64,000 bases of DNA from Alviniconcha marisindica (GCA_018857735.1 JABMCL010002254.1:1416001-1480000); one strand, 5' to 3'; numbered from the stretch's first letter, positions 21,990-35,306 are shown. Made by a program: numbers and translations. The notes: a model not told the origin generated them from the letters alone.

Positions 21990-22680
21990 ATCCTCAGCAG
22001 ACTGGAGGACAGATGGTGTCACTGGCTCGTTGGTGGATGTGGCTGTCAGTGTCTGGATAATGGATGGTGTCACTGACTGGATGATGGATGTTGTCGCTGA
22101 CTGGATGATTGATTGATTGATTGATTGATGATCGCTTATATAGCGTTATTCTCCGCTCTCTTGAGCAGACTCACTGCGTTCGCATATGAGTGACTAGCTT
22201 TTTATAGCGCGTTTTTTTTTTAAAGATCCACCGAAGTGGTGTACTTAAGCGATGGCATGGCTGGTGCCACATGAAACTGCTGCCGTCTCGGCGCAAGTTC
22301 TGTGTACACTATACAGCCATGCATTATGTCACTTCGTGCAAAGCCACATACGTCAGGTGTATGCGTGTTCAGCTGTAACTTGCCACCTGCACTTTCGGTA
22401 GAATGACCAGAATCTTTTATGTGTTACTGCGGTAACACGGGGGTGGAACGGATACCGAAATAAGAGTCGGCACAGAAAGTTGACCCTGGAGAAGAAAATC
22501 TCCCGCCGCTCCTGCAGGGATTCGAACTCGCAACCTTTCAATCACGAGTCTGGCGCTCTAGCCACTGAGCTATCCCCACTCCCTGATGATGGATGGTGTC
22601 AAAGAGTAGATGATGGATGGTGTCAGTGACTGGATAATGGATGGTGTCAATGACTGGATGGTGGATGGTGTCAGAGAGCG
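21990..22680. repeat. ~20-bp minisatellite split by a SINE
   Basis: Copies of ACTGGATGATGGATGGTGTC occur at about 22000-22110 and again at about 22580-22680. The intervening sequence is the SINE described separately, so the element inserted into an existing array. Confidence 0.85.
22108..22586 (-). mobile_element. full-length tRNA-derived SINE
   Basis: On the - strand, from 22586, the head reads GGGGATAGCTCAGTGGCTAG (A box) and then GAGTTCGAATCC (B box), so it is a tRNA-like promoter. The ~350-bp body ends with GAGAATAACGCTATATAAGC and an ATCA/TCAA tandem tail (seen as GATT repeats on the + strand at 22108-22127). The complete head, body and tail suggest a fairly young insertion. Confidence 0.85.
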
Positions 22681-22689
22681 ATGACAGCC

Positions 22690-23650
22690 AAGGTGATTCA
22701 GTTCAAACTGTGCACCCAGCAGTTAAAGAGCATGCCGCCTCCCAAGGCAGCACTGTAGTCACCGTTGTTCCTTTCCATGATGGTGTGGGGCTTAATGTCC
22801 TCGGATGTTGGGCTGACATATTAGGGACATTGTTCCTCTCCCTGTCAGCTGGCGACTTGTACACCAGTGACTCAGTCCTGTCTGTGTGCACATCCAAACT
22901 CAGGCTGGGAAGACGTGAAGCAGGCTGCGAACATTCTTCAGCCTGATGCTGCACGCTTTTTCCTAGGCTTTAAGGAATAGACACTGCGCTGGACCAATGG
23001 CACTGTGCAATATTTGAGTTGAAAACTACAGCAGACTAAATGGAGGGAGATTTAAATGTCTGTATATATCAACTTCTCACAGTTCTCGTCATGCTTTCTA
23101 TGAAGACTTCCAGGTCATGAAGTCTGGTGGATGTCCCAACAGTTCACACAACCTTTTACTTCACCATGTATGTATTCACAGTCAGCTGACACTTCACTTC
23201 TTTCTTCTTCTTCTTTGTTTGCGCTCTTTTGTTGTTGTTTTAATAAACATTTGCCAAGAGAAAACTGACCAAAGATGACAAAAAATGAGAGAAGCATGAT
23301 AGAAAAGTGACGATTCAAAACTGGAAGCAGCATTAGTATGTCGAGACATGCACCCCTGAATGAATAGTATTCTAAATCTGTTTTTAATGTTTGAGAGGAA
23401 GGAAGGATGGTGCTTAACAAAACACGCCTCACTGATGTGTATTACATATTCATGAAACTAACACTGTACCGTAGAGAGAGTGCACTGGCTATTTCTAACT
23501 GGACACACATCATTTACAGAACTGCGATACAGAAAATGGTTTGTGTAAGATGACCAGTGCTTGGACATGGTGATTTGTAGATGCAAAGGAGGACAGCCGT
23601 GTCCTGTTTGGTACACTGAGATGTTCAGCTGGCCGTCAGGATGCTATAGT
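22690..23650. other. intergenic or 3'-flanking sequence
   Basis: No gene is recognised. A + strand AATAAA at about 23242 could end a long 3' UTR of the synaptotagmin gene, but the distance (2.3 kb, across arrays) makes this weak. Confidence 0.35.
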
Positions 23651-23659
23651 CGTCCTGAT

Positions 23660-24165
23660 GATCTACACATCCACATGGCCCACTTTCAGAGCCAGGATCT
23701 ACACATCCACATGGCCCACTTTCAGAGCCAGGATCTACACATCCACATGGCCCACTTTCAGAGCCAGGATCTACACATCCACATGGCCCACTTTCAGAGC
23801 CAGGATCTACACATCCACATGGCCCACTTTCAGAGCCAGGATCTACACATCCACATGGCCCACTTTCAGAGCCAGGATCTACACATCCACATGGCCCACT
23901 TTCAGAGCCAGGATCTACACATCCACATGGCCCACTTTCAGAGCCAGGATCTACACATCCACATGGCCCACTTTCAGAGCCAGGATCTACACATCCACAT
24001 GGCCCACTTTCAGAGCCAGGATCTACACATCCACATGGCCCACTTTCAAAGCCAGGATCTACACATCCACATGGCCCACTTTCAAAGCCAGGATCTACAC
24101 ATCCACATGGCCCACTTTCAGAGCCAGGATCTACACATCGTCTTGGCCGAGTTTCAGAGCCTGGA
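23660..24165. repeat. minisatellite, 36-bp unit, highly uniform
   Basis: About 13 to 14 head-to-tail copies contain GATCTACACATCCACATGGC and CCACTTTCAGAGCCAG. Most copies are identical; two carry a single G-to-A change. The unit is a multiple of three, so open frames of 203 and 188 codons arise (12-residue period). There is no start context or neighbour suggesting a protein. Confidence 0.94.
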
Positions 24166-24544
24166 TCACTGATTTAGTCTTGAGTTTGATAGCACAAGAA
24201 AATCGCAGACAAAACTCCAGTTAGTCATGTCTGCCATACGCTATAGCTTGTTAACAGGTCCATATTGCTGATTACCATCTCTGGAGCCAGTTCAACAAAC
24301 AACGCCTAGCATACATCTTTATGGGTCGCATGATTGGCAAACAGCAAAAACTTAGCGTTGGCACATGAATTTCGTTTTTGGCTCTTACAGGCACTCTTTG
24401 TTCACTTGAGAGGAACAGGCCGAAGCTGTTTTTGTTCTCGGGTACGGGGATTTGTAGTTCACTCCAGTGCCAGTGAAAATCAGCACTGCAAGTGGGAATG
24501 ACAGACATTGTAGCCCCCTCCTTTTCTTCCAGCTAACAACTGTC

Positions 24545-24985
24545 GGCGTTTGCTGGATGCCTTTCCCTTATCCCTCACCAAAGTACAGTGAACCGACAAC
24601 TCACAGCTGTCAGTTTTGTGGATGCCTTTCCCTTATCCCTCACCAAAGTACAGTGAACCGACAACTCACAGCTGTCAGTTTTGTGGATGCCTTTCCCTTA
24701 TCCCTCACCAAAGTACAGTGAACCGACAACTCACAGCTGTCAGTTTTGTGGATGCCTTTCCCTTATCCCTCACCAAAGTACAGTGAACCGACAACTCACA
24801 GCTGTCAGTTTTGTGGATGCCTTTCCCTTACCCCTCACCAAAGTACAGTGAACCCACAACTCACAGCTGTCAGTTTTGTGGATGCCTTTCCCTTATCCCT
24901 CACCAAAGTACAGTGAACCCACAACTCACAGCTGTCAGTTTTGTGGATACCTTTTTCTTACCCCTCACCAAAGTACAGTGCACTA
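24545..24985. repeat. minisatellite, 65-bp unit
   Basis: About seven copies contain GGATGCCTTTCCCTTATCCC and TCACCAAAGTACAGTGAACC. The period, measured between GTGGATG occurrences at 24618 and 24683, is 65 bp. Confidence 0.93.
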
Positions 24986-25344
24986 ACAAAATTCTGAGGT
25001 TACTTTTGGTCATGCATATTTTTGGTGATGATTCATTCCCCCCCCCCCCCCAACTGCTCACTGGAAAACATGTTAACATGTAAAATTAATGTTGGTAACT
25101 GCCTTGAATGTAAATTTGAATGGTTTTAATCATCATGAAGCTTGATTTTAAAATACCTTTTAACACTTCACCGATTTGTTCTTCATCATTAGTCTCATGA
25201 TAAATATTGTACATATGTATAAGTGAACATTTGTACATAATTTTCATTTACTGTGTTCATAATTATCCACCCAAATGTTTCCACGCAGAAATAGTAATAA
25301 TTGCTTTTGAAAAGCGCTTTAAACTAGGGTTACTGGACTCAATG

Positions 25345-26355
25345 CACCATGCAAACCATGCTGATGCTTTAACCCAAGGGCTGTACCAGCATGTTATGTT
25401 ACAGCTTTACCCCAAAGCTTGTATCATCATGCTGATGTTACAGCTTTACCCCAAGGGTTGTATCATGCTGATGTTACAGTTTTACCCCAAGGGTTGTATC
25501 ATGCTGATGTTACAGTTTTACCCCAAAGGTTGTATCATCATGCTGATGTTACAGTTTTACCGCAAGGGTTGTATCATCATGCTGATGTTACAGTTTTACC
25601 CCAAGGGTTGTATCATCATGCTGATGTTACAGCTTTACCCCAAAGGTTGTATCATCATGCTGATGTTACAGCTTTACCCCAAGGGTTGTATCATGCTGAT
25701 GTTACAGCTTTACCCCAAAGGTTGTATCATCATGCTGATGTTACAGTTTTACCCCAAGGGTTGTATCATCATGCTGATGTTACAGCTTTACCCCAAGGGT
25801 TGTATCATCATGCTGATGTTACAGTTTTACCCCAAGGGTTGTATCATCATGCTGATGTTACAGCTTTACCCCAAAGGTTGTATTCCATGCTGATGTTACA
25901 GTTTTACCCCAAGGGTTGTATCATCATGCTGATGTTACAGTTTTACCCCAAGGGTTGTATCATCATGCTGATGTTACAGCTTTACCCCAAAGGTTGTATC
26001 ATCATGCTGATGTTACAGCTTTACCCCAAGGGTTGTTATCATGCTGATGTTACAGCTTTACCCCAAAGGTTGTATCATCATGCTGATGTTACAGTTTACC
26101 CCAAGGTTGTATCATCATGCTGATGTTACAGCTTTACCCCAAGGGTTGTATCATCATGCTGATGTTACAGTTTTACCCCAGGTTGTTATCATGCTGATGT
26201 TACAGCTTTACCCCAAGGGTTGTATCATCATGCTGATGTTACAGCTTTACCCCAAAGGTTGTATCATCATGCTGATGTTACAGTTTTACCCCAAAGGTTG
26301 TATCATCATGCTGATGTTACAGCTTTACCCCAAAGGTTGTATCATCATGCTGAAA
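25345..26355. repeat. minisatellite, 39-bp unit
   Basis: About 25 copies contain CATCATGCTGATGTTACAGC and TTTACCCCAAAGGTTGTAT. Some copies lack CAT. The unit is a multiple of three, which explains open frames of over 200 codons in two frames. Confidence 0.94.
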
Positions 26356-26574
26356 ACAAGCAACATTTTACAGCACACAATTACATGACTCCCCAAGAGG
26401 TTTATTTCTCTGTTGTTACAGCTACATGTTGTATGTCAGCGTATGTCCTATACGCACTCTTTTGTTCTTCAACCTAGTGCTCTTGCTCTCTCTGTCTTGT
26501 CTTTTTTCTGCTATGGGCCCTTCTCCTGACCTTTTGCAAGAACATTCCGCAATATTTATTTCTCTTGTTGAGCA

Positions 26575-26865
26575 GCTACATGATAGTTGGTAGACGGTAT
26601 GCCATACGGCACTGGTATGAACTAGTTGGTAGACGGTATGCCATACGGCACTGGTATTAAGTAGTTGGTTAGATGGTATGCCATACAGCACTGGTATTAA
26701 CTAGTTGGTATATGGTATGCCATACAGCACTGGTATGAACTAGTTGGTAGATGGTGTGCTATACAGCATTGGTATTAACTAGTTGGTGAATGGTATGCCA
26801 TAGAGCACTGGTATTAATTAGTTGGTAGATGGTATGCCATATGGCACTGGTATTAACTTTGCCAT
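26575..26865. repeat. minisatellite, ~40-bp unit
   Basis: About seven copies contain AGTTGGTAGACGGTATGCCA and TACAGCACTGGTATTAACT. Confidence 0.9.
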
Positions 26866-27484
26866 TTTACATTTATATAATATTTTTTTATTTTGTTGTT
26901 GTTGTTTCTGTCCGTTGCGTTTTTCTTTCTCATCTTATACTTTCATCTGAAACTGACAAATCCGATAGAATGGTCACCAATACCAGTGTGTCCTAGCTTC
27001 TGGTTTTTTAAATTTTGAACAAGGGCAGTATTTAAGAGACTATAACTCTTTGGTGCAAGTATGCTATGTTTTGTATTTGTGTATGGACTGATTTTGCAGA
27101 TCTGGCTTTGGAGGGAGTTATGAGAGTTTAGTTGTCCTGGGGTAATCCTGCGGGATTAGCAGGACATTAAAATCCAGTGACTAAACCTTGAATGATGACA
27201 TACACACACCATTCAGAGCTTATTCCTTTGCACCTTACCACATCAGCCACTGACAACTTTATCATGATGCTTATTAGGGGGAGAGTGCTCAGCACCCTCC
27301 ACACTACCTTGCATCTGAAATGTGTCAGTTGAGCTGCCTTGGAATGGCTGTGCTCAAGTTAAACCAAGCTGCAGCAGTGGGTTTCCTTTCAGAGGTACTG
27401 CTGTGAAAAATTCAACTCTGTCAGTGAAATAAAAATGAGGTTGTCAGTTAATCTTCAGTGGTTATGCTTAGTCCAAACCATACC

Positions 27485-28055
27485 CTCTTTGTTTCCTTAC
27501 AACACTGGGTCTTGTCGGAGGTCATGTGTCTGTCTGTTTTCCTACAACACTGGGTCTTGTCGGAGGTCATGTGTTTGTTTCTCTACAACACTGGGTCTTG
27601 TCGGAGGTCATGTGTCTGTTTCCCTACAACACTGGGTCTTGTCGGAGGTCATGTGTCTGTCTGTTTTCCTACAACACTGGGTCTTGTCGGAGGTCATGTG
27701 TCTGTTTTCCTACAACACTGGGTCTTGTCGGAGGTCATGTGTCTGTTTTCCTACAACACTGGGTCTTGTCGGAGGTGCTGTAGTTTGGTGTTTCTCTACA
27801 ACACTGAAGAAGAGCAGGGAAGGGGCAGATAACAGGGAAGGGTTGGTGAACAGTGAAGGGGCTGAGAACAGTGATGGGGTGGAGAACAGGGAAGGGGCTG
27901 AGAACAGGGGAGGGGTTGGGAACAAGGAATGGGCTGTCAAGGGGTTGAGAACAGGGAAGGGGTTGTGAAGGGGTTGAGAACAGGGAAGAGGTTGAGAACA
28001 GGGAAGAGGTTGAGAACAGGGAAAGGGTGGAAAACAAGGAAGGGGTCCAGAATAA
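27485..28055. repeat. two adjacent minisatellites
   Basis: 27485-27785 holds about seven copies of a 41-49-bp unit with TACAACACTGGGTCTTGTCG and GAGGTCATGTGTCTG. 27815-28050 holds a purine-rich ~16-17-bp unit with GGGAAGGGGTTGAGAACA-type copies. Confidence 0.88.
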
Positions 28056-28384
28056 ACTTGAACATCCAGAACATGGTGTTTTGCATCTTGATTTCATATC
28101 TTCTTGAGAGCAGTGATTCAGATGGAAAACTCTGATAGAAGTTAAACACAGATTGTCTAACACTGGGTGTCACAATAGCGAGTATCGTTTGCATTTAACT
28201 TTGTGCTCAATGCAAACTCAGTGGTGCTCTACTTGTATTGTGTCAGTGGTTATGAATTGTGTAGTATTTGAGTCATGTCTGCTTGAAAAAAGAGAATATC
28301 AATGTTATTGAAAATATTTATGTCAAATTGTTGTTTTCTTGATATGATTGAAATAATTGTACAGATTGCTGAACATTTCCTCTG

Positions 28385-28750
28385 CTTACAGTTTGCATTG
28401 AACCAAACTCCATGCCAGTTTGTGTTGAACCAAACTCCATGCCAGTTTGATTTGAACCAAACTCCATACCACTTTGCACTGAACCAAACTCCATGCCAGT
28501 TTGTATTGAACCAAACTCCATGCCAGTTTGATTTGAACCAAACTCCATACCACTTTGCACTGAATCAAACTCCATGCCAGTTTACGTGAACCAAACTCCA
28601 TGCCACTTTGCATTGAACCAAACTCCATGCCAGTTTTCGCTGAACCAGACCCCATGCCAGTTTGTGTTGAAGCAAACTCCATGCCGGTTTGTGTTGAACC
28701 AAACTCCATACCAGTTTGTGTTGAACCAAACTCCATGCCAGTTTGAGCGT
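28385..28750. repeat. minisatellite, ~24-26-bp unit
   Basis: About 14 copies contain GAACCAAACTCCATGCCAGT. Several three-unit blocks repeat as a higher-order unit (GTG, GATTT and CAC variants in order). Confidence 0.9.
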
Positions 28751-29009
28751 TTTTCCTGTCACCTGCACTTTCTCACTTACTTCTGAAAATGACTGGACGT
28801 TCTTGCTCATCATCAAAGCTGTGAAATAAAGCAAAGAAATCATTGTTTATGAATTGTGGGTAACTGGTGTGTTTTCTGTTGTTGCTGGACTGTAGATCCT
28901 TTTTCCAATGTCTTTTGCATCCATTATCTCATAAATAGTCCAGCTGAAATTATTTCCATATATATATGAAAACAGCACCTCCAACAACTGCACTGTCTCC
29001 CTTCAGTAG

Positions 29010-29240
29010 AAGGCTGAATGGAGGAGTGTACTTTGTGACCTGGTTCATTCCCTATGCAGTACAATGGAGGGGTGTACTTTGTGACCTGTCCATTCCCTAT
29101 GCAGTACAATGGAGGGGTGTACTTTGTGACCTGGTTCATTCCCTATGCAGTACAATGGAGGAGTGTACTTTGTGACCTGGTCCATTCCCTGTGCAGTACA
29201 ATGGAGGAGTGTACTTTGTGACCTGCCCCATTCCCTGTGT
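29010..29240. repeat. minisatellite, ~46-49-bp unit
   Basis: Five copies contain CAATGGAGGAGTGTACTTTG and TGACCTGGTCCATTCCCT. Confidence 0.9.
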
Positions 29241-29779
29241 CGTACATCTGCCACTTGGCAGCAAATCTGTGTCGTGTTAGCACAGGGACTGTGCTCCAAA
29301 GAGACTCACCTCCATCATGGTTCACTCTAAAACATGCTGAAAAGGCAAAAACCATAAGATCTGAAAATGTTGGAAACAGTTATGTTGTTAAAGCGACTGG
29401 TAGGAAGTCAAGGTTCTCAGAGCTTCAAACCCCAGCCCTCAGTCCCAGTCACTGCTGGCAATCCAGCATTTCCAGTGATTATGACAAAGTAGATGCACAT
29501 GTCATCTATTTTGTTTTTTTCTTCTCTGTGATAATGTAATTACCCTGATCATCAAGGAAAATTGCCCTGATCATGGAGGAACTGACTACAGTCAAGTTGT
29601 GTGTACAGCCAAATCAAAGACAATTAAACTAATTTAAAAGCTGGTTAGGTCTACATTGTGATTTGTTCCATTGGTGGCTGGGTTCAAAACCGTTTCAAAA
29701 GACCGCCAAGTCTGATAGCAATGACTGATGGCTGATGAAGGCCGGTTGGACAAACTGCCCAGACTGAATTTCCGAGAAG

Positions 29780-30405
29780 AGTGCAGGTATATGTTAGTTT
29801 TGTCCTTGTTCTCATGCAGGTATATGTTAGTTCTGTCCTTGTTCTCATGCAGGTATATGTTAGTTCTGTCCTTGTTCTCATGGAGGTGTATGTTAGTTCT
29901 GTCCTTGTTCTCATGCAGGTATATGCTAGTTCTGTCCTTGTTCTCATGCAGGTATATGCTAGTTCTGTCCTTGTTCTCATGGAGGTGTATGTTAGTTCTG
30001 TCCTTGTTCTCATGGAGGTGTATGTTAGTTCTGTCCTTGTTCTCATGGAGGTGTATGTTAGTTCTGTCCTTGTTCTCATGCAGGTATATGCTAGTTCTGT
30101 CCTTGTTCTCGTGCAGGTATATGCTAGTTCTGTCCTTGTTCTCATGCAGGTATAGGTTAGTTCTGTCCTTGTTCTCGTGCGGCCTGCAAGCCTCATTCAG
30201 GTGGCATGTCCGTTTGCAGAGAGGGTGGGTACACTGCTGAAGGTCAGTTACTGTGGCTGCCTTCCTCCTCATGAGCATCTCTCAAGTGGGCGTTACAACG
30301 CTCCTCCGCTACAATGCTCCTCCGCTACAATGCTCCTCAGCTACAATGCTACAATGCTCCTCCGCTACAATGCTCCTCCGCTACAATGCTCCTCAGCTGA
30401 CAGCT
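29780..30405. repeat. 33-bp minisatellite plus short array
   Basis: 29785-30180 has 12 copies with AGGTATATGTTAGTTCTGTC and CTTGTTCTCATG. The unit is a multiple of three, so both strands are open (up to 214 codons). 30295-30400 is a ~16-bp array of CTCCGCTACAATG units. Confidence 0.92.
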
Positions 30406-30507
30406 GCCCCTGCTGTCACAGTCTTTCCACTTTATCAATTTGGGCCACAAATTTCAAACTGGCAAGCAAGGTCAACTTTGTCCTCTACTACCCAGACTTT
30501 GACAGCA

Positions 30508-30592
30508 GTGTGTGTGTGTGTGTGTGTGTGTGCGTGTGCATGCGTGTGTGCATGCGTGTGTGCGTGTTACTCATAAAGTAGTACACTGCAGT

Positions 30593-30636
<44 letters not shown>

Positions 30637-30705
30637 ATGTGCATGTTACTCATAAAGTAGTACATTGCAGTCTGTGTGAGTGTGTGTGTGTGTGTGTGTA
30701 ATGCA
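30508..30705. repeat. GT microsatellites
   Basis: Three GT-rich blocks are separated by two copies of TTACTCATAAAGTAGTACA, so the block and spacer were themselves duplicated. Confidence 0.92.
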
Positions 30706-32849
30706 CATTTAGAAGGGGAAAAAACAATTCACACAAAAGAAATATCCAATGTTTACAAAAAAGACTTTATTACACACTTTGACCAAAAAGTGCCTATACT
30801 TTGTTTCAAATCTTTAAATAAGAGTAAGAAGAATTCAGCACTAACTCTAACCCTGTCAAGTGACAGGCCACCTGCAAGTAGTTTCCCCAAAAGTATTCAC
30901 CTGTCTCTCAAAACACTTCATTCTCAGACACTCAAATAAATAACAGCTACAAATATACAAAGTTCTGGTTATGAATGTAGGAAACTTGCTAACTGCACTC
31001 AACATGAAATGAGTCATAAGGAACTAGCCTTGACAGGCTTGGCAAGAAAAAGATTTTTTGTATAAAGTTTTGTTATTTAGTCACTATTTGTCTGTTGCAT
31101 TATTTTTTCATCTGCTGGTTAAGTATTACCAAAATATTACCAGTCATCATGAGTTTAAAACAGATTGAGGTCAACCCCCAATAACCACCTAATGAAACAA
31201 GAGTTAGTTATGGTTACCAATTATTTTTTTTAAATGCCACCTAGCTGATAAAACTGATATAAAACCAACAGCATGTTCAGTTACAAAACATTTACAGCAG
31301 ATCATGTTCATTTAACCTGCTCCAAGCACATGAGAAGTTTAGCCTGTGAAGAAGAGTTCCTTTAACCACTTAAAAAAAATAATCTAGGAATTGTACAGCT
31401 TTGAAGATTTTGTCATGACTTTAAGTGGAGGAGTTGATTTCAATGGTAACTTTATATGCAAAAGCATAACAATTCACTGGTATCTACATCTGCAAATTAA
31501 AAATGTATGAACTCTATCTGTTGCTTATTTACTATGGTGGGGACCTTGAAGTCTGAAAAAACAAACAAAATACAAATATCCACATTTGTGATCATAACAT
31601 CAGTGCCAAATGTATACTTATCAAGTCACAGGTAACATCAACCAAGAAAGAAATAATTAAGGCCATGATTGTTATTTTATATGCAAGTTAACAGCTGATG
31701 GATTCTGACAGTAGTGTACAACAAAATTTGGATGAACATATCAAAACAAGGATTAATACGGCTAAAGATGTAAGATATGAAAAGAACTATACAGAAACTT
31801 TGCAAAACAAAGCAATATACAAAGCAGATAGTCAGCAGCAGGGCTTTGTCAGAACTGGCTTTAGAAAAGTAGAGGTACCACTAAATCTAGTAGTTGTCAT
31901 TTACTAGGGAAGAGAATGTTACAAACTCTTCATCTAAGTTACTGCAACAAAAAGATGCTTTGAGGGATTCATACAAATTGCAAAAGCTGCTGATCTTCAA
32001 TGAGGTTTCAAAACAAATAAATATAACCAAAAAAAAACTTTAAAAAATTGAGTATAAAGAAAATGGTACTTTCTACTGTTTTACTGTATTTTCATACATA
32101 TTTATCACATTAAAGCTTCAGACTACGTGAAGTACACCTGTAATACTGTTTTAATAAATGTAATTTCAACACTAACAAAAAAGAAACAAATGCAAAATAT
32201 AAAAGTGCAACTTGAGACACAATAAATCTGGAGTGCACATTTTTGTCTTTTTATTCCCTACACAATAAATATCACATTCAGAACAAACATAAAATAAATC
32301 TTGCCATTGTTACTAAAATATCATAACATTAAAATAAGATGAACAATCTTGCAGCAATAAAAAACAAACATAATCAACAAACATCTCCATTATTTCAACA
32401 GCAGCCTGATGAAATGTTTTTACATATGTGCACATGCAAAACATGCGGTAAACTCCTGGAAATCAACGTCAGAATGGAAAATGGCCGAAAAAAACGCCTC
32501 CTCTGTAACTGAAGTGACAAATATTTCATGCACCACGATATCCACAAAGCCAAACTGGAGAGGACTTGGTCAGCACAATATCGATGTCCAGGCAGACGGT
32601 GGTACACAACAAGAAAGCTGTGTGGAAAACCACCACGGACGGAGAGAGAAACATGCGCCTCAACACTCAGCACCAAGATGAAACCTGAAACAACACAGAA
32701 AAGAGAAAAAAATCTTCACATTTCAATACGCCTTGTGCAAGAACTCATACACATTATGCAAAGACCTCATACAACTTGTGCAAAGAACCGGTTCAGCTTG
32801 TATAAAGAACTTGTACACCTTGTGCAAATAACTTTACACTTTGTTCAAA

Positions 32850-32960
32850 GATTGTAATAATAATAATAATAACTCTTGTATAGCGCTATACCCTGTAAAA
32901 ATTTACAAGCTCGCGGTGCTGTACATTATCAACATCAAAATCCATTTGACAGCCAAAAAG
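32850..32960. mobile_element. dispersed element fragment (AAT tail)
   Basis: An AAT run is followed by CTCTTGTATAGCGCTATACC and GGTGCTGTACATTATC. AATAAT plus TATAGCGC plus GCTGTACA is a common dispersed invertebrate repeat end. Only this fragment is visible. Confidence 0.5.
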
Positions 32961-33591
32961 CACAAGTACTTATAAATGCATACATTAATATCAAAATGAC
33001 AAAAAAGCCAGGATGAAACCAAAACATATAAAAAAAATGTCCACACTTTGTGCAAAGACTGTAACAGCAGATTCCCTCATGACTAACCCCGTTTTAAAAA
33101 CCTACCCTTCTTGGAACAATGTAAATGAACCTTTCACCACCCCTATTCTGAGACCACCTGAATTTTCAGGGTGACCGTTTCTCTAGGGCTGTACTGTATA
33201 CATTTGTAACCGGTCCCTGGAAATGGCAGGACTGCAGGACTAACAGCTTCTATTCTTCGAAGATGGGGGGGGGGCAAAAGGGAAGGAGTGCATCATCAAA
33301 CAAGATGATGAAACGTGCCGCCATCATGAGCAAAAACACACACCAGGAATGCATCACGATGGCTGGAGTGAACCCCAGGTAAACAGAATGGCCAGAGCTC
33401 ACTATGACCGTGTGACAGCAGGACTTGTTTACTTAGAATTGGCTGGTATGTACAGGGCACCCACTGCATAAAGCTAGTGAAGCATTACATCCTCTCAGAG
33501 GACACCTGCACTGAGTGAAGACAACCGAAAACACACAGATACCCCACAGCTGGATGGTATAAAAGAGTGTCCCACACACAAGTCAGGCTCA

Positions 33592-33885
33592 TGTGAGCCG
33601 GTTTGGCCTAGCGGTAAGGCGTTAGGCTGGTAAGTGGAAGGACCTCGGTTCAATACCGCTTCGGCTCTCCCTTCTCTTCAGAAAGGTTGTGGTTTGTGGA
33701 CACTGTCTTGTGATTCTGTCCATCACTTCCTACTGAAACATTAAAATGGCTCTCATCGCCGCCCATCTTAATGCAGGTCATTCTGGTGGTGACAGTGTAG
33801 CGATAGGTATATAATCTCCCTCGCCCACCACCTCCATACCCCCTCCCCCTCCCCCCCCCTTCTTCCCGTCCCTAATAAGCCGTAC
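33592..33885 (+). mobile_element. tRNA-derived SINE (second family)
   Basis: The head reads GTTTGGCCTAGCGGTAAGGC (A box) and then CTCGGTTCAATACC (B box), so it is tRNA-like. The ~200-bp body ends in a C/T-rich stretch (33826-33860). It differs from the two - strand SINEs. It lies in the candidate 3' UTR, in reverse orientation to the transcript. Confidence 0.78.
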
Positions 33886-35306
33886 GGTTTCTGTGGACGT
33901 TAAGCATCACGTTTACTAAGTCAGTCTCTCAGAAGGCAATCAAAGTGTTTCACTGCATGTACAAGTAAGAGCCGTAGGTGAGTCCCATCGGCCTGTCTGT
34001 GTGTTTGCTTCTTAGGGAGAAGATTCAAACCACTGATCACTCACCTGAGGTAAATGCGTTCAGTCTGCAACATCTGCGAAGCTTCTTTGTAGCTGAAAGA
34101 AAGCGATGGACGGACATACCGTGCAAAAACAACAAAAAGCCAAAAATATCCATGCAAAAACTGGACTCGTCATTCTACAGTGACACCACAGGCATATCTA
34201 TATATGGCTGCCACTGTCTAGCGTGCAAACACACACTAGACACCCCAACTTGTCCTGCAGAGGAAAGTCACAGTGCAGGTTTGGCACATAGTGTAGGACA
34301 TGAACAGCGCAGAGCTGAATAAAATGAAAACATTATCACAGACAGCAGCTCCAGGAGATTGTACATACAGATTAGAAAACATGACTGAAGGCCCACTGCA
34401 GCTTGGGGACTGACCCCCCCCCCCCCCCCCCCCACCGCACTCTGATGTACAACAGCATCGCAATTGATTTATGGTCAGCATCAATCAGCCCTCCACCTGG
34501 CATACAGCACAGTCCATGCTTACAACATACGGCATACAGCACAGTACATGCTTACAACACACAGCATACAGCACAGTACATGTTTACAACACATGGCACA
34601 CAGCACACTACATGCTTACAACACACAGCATACAGCACAGTACGTACTTACAATACACGGCATACATTTTATGACAAACAAAACAACTTGCATTCACCTT
34701 CCACATCCAACATTCAAAAGTTCTCAGAAAAATTCAGTGGCACTTTTCCTGATAATGTTGAAATTGGTCATGTACCTCTATGACACGTTTCAACGCTCGC
34801 TTTTGAGAGACTTTGTTCCATGACCGATGCTGCCCTTCGTAATCACAGACTTCAAAATCCCACAAAATCAAACAAAAGCAAGTAATTCCGACCAATCAAA
34901 AACCTGGTAAAAAATTACAGGATGCAATAATTTAGACTTAATTCAATAATCATAATGGTATCACGCACAGGAAGGATTGATAATTTTGCAAGTATTTCTA
35001 CAATTGTGCATGTATTAGATGTCGCAAGAAAAAACAGGCAATTAAGACACAAAGTGGAAACAGTTCATCTGAAACTAAACAATGGATCAGGACAACCTTA
35101 GGGTCTGCTCACACAACTGTGGAAATGCTCAAAAGTTTCTGGTCAGGTCCGTGAACATCCATTGCTAAAAGACGGACTTCAACCCCACAGACTTCTGGTC
35201 AGTGCTGCCAAGCTCACCAGCTTTCCCACAACCATCACAACTGGACTTTCGAATCTTTAACAAAAAGTCTCATTCAGGTCGATCTCCAGAAAAAGTCTCA
35301 TTTGGT

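Larger units (their letters stand above)
30735..35306 (-). other. candidate long 3' UTR of the - strand gene
   Basis: This is 4.5 kb of AT-rich sequence directly after the - strand stop codon, almost free of minisatellites, unlike the rest of the window. On the - strand AATAAA occurs at about 32246-32251 and at 30766-30771, giving two plausible poly(A) signals. It contains a SINE (33595-33880) and one small array (about 34480-34680, ~32-bp unit with GCACAGTACATGCTTACAAC). UTR status is inferred. Confidence 0.5.

Noticed and set aside
23561..26477. Repeat proteins with 12- and 13-residue periods (DLHIHMAHFQSQ, IIMLMLQLYPKGC)
   Set aside because: Periods of 36 and 39 bp keep frames open by arithmetic. 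There is no splice context, several frames are open at once, and the frame shifts when a unit loses three or fewer bases.
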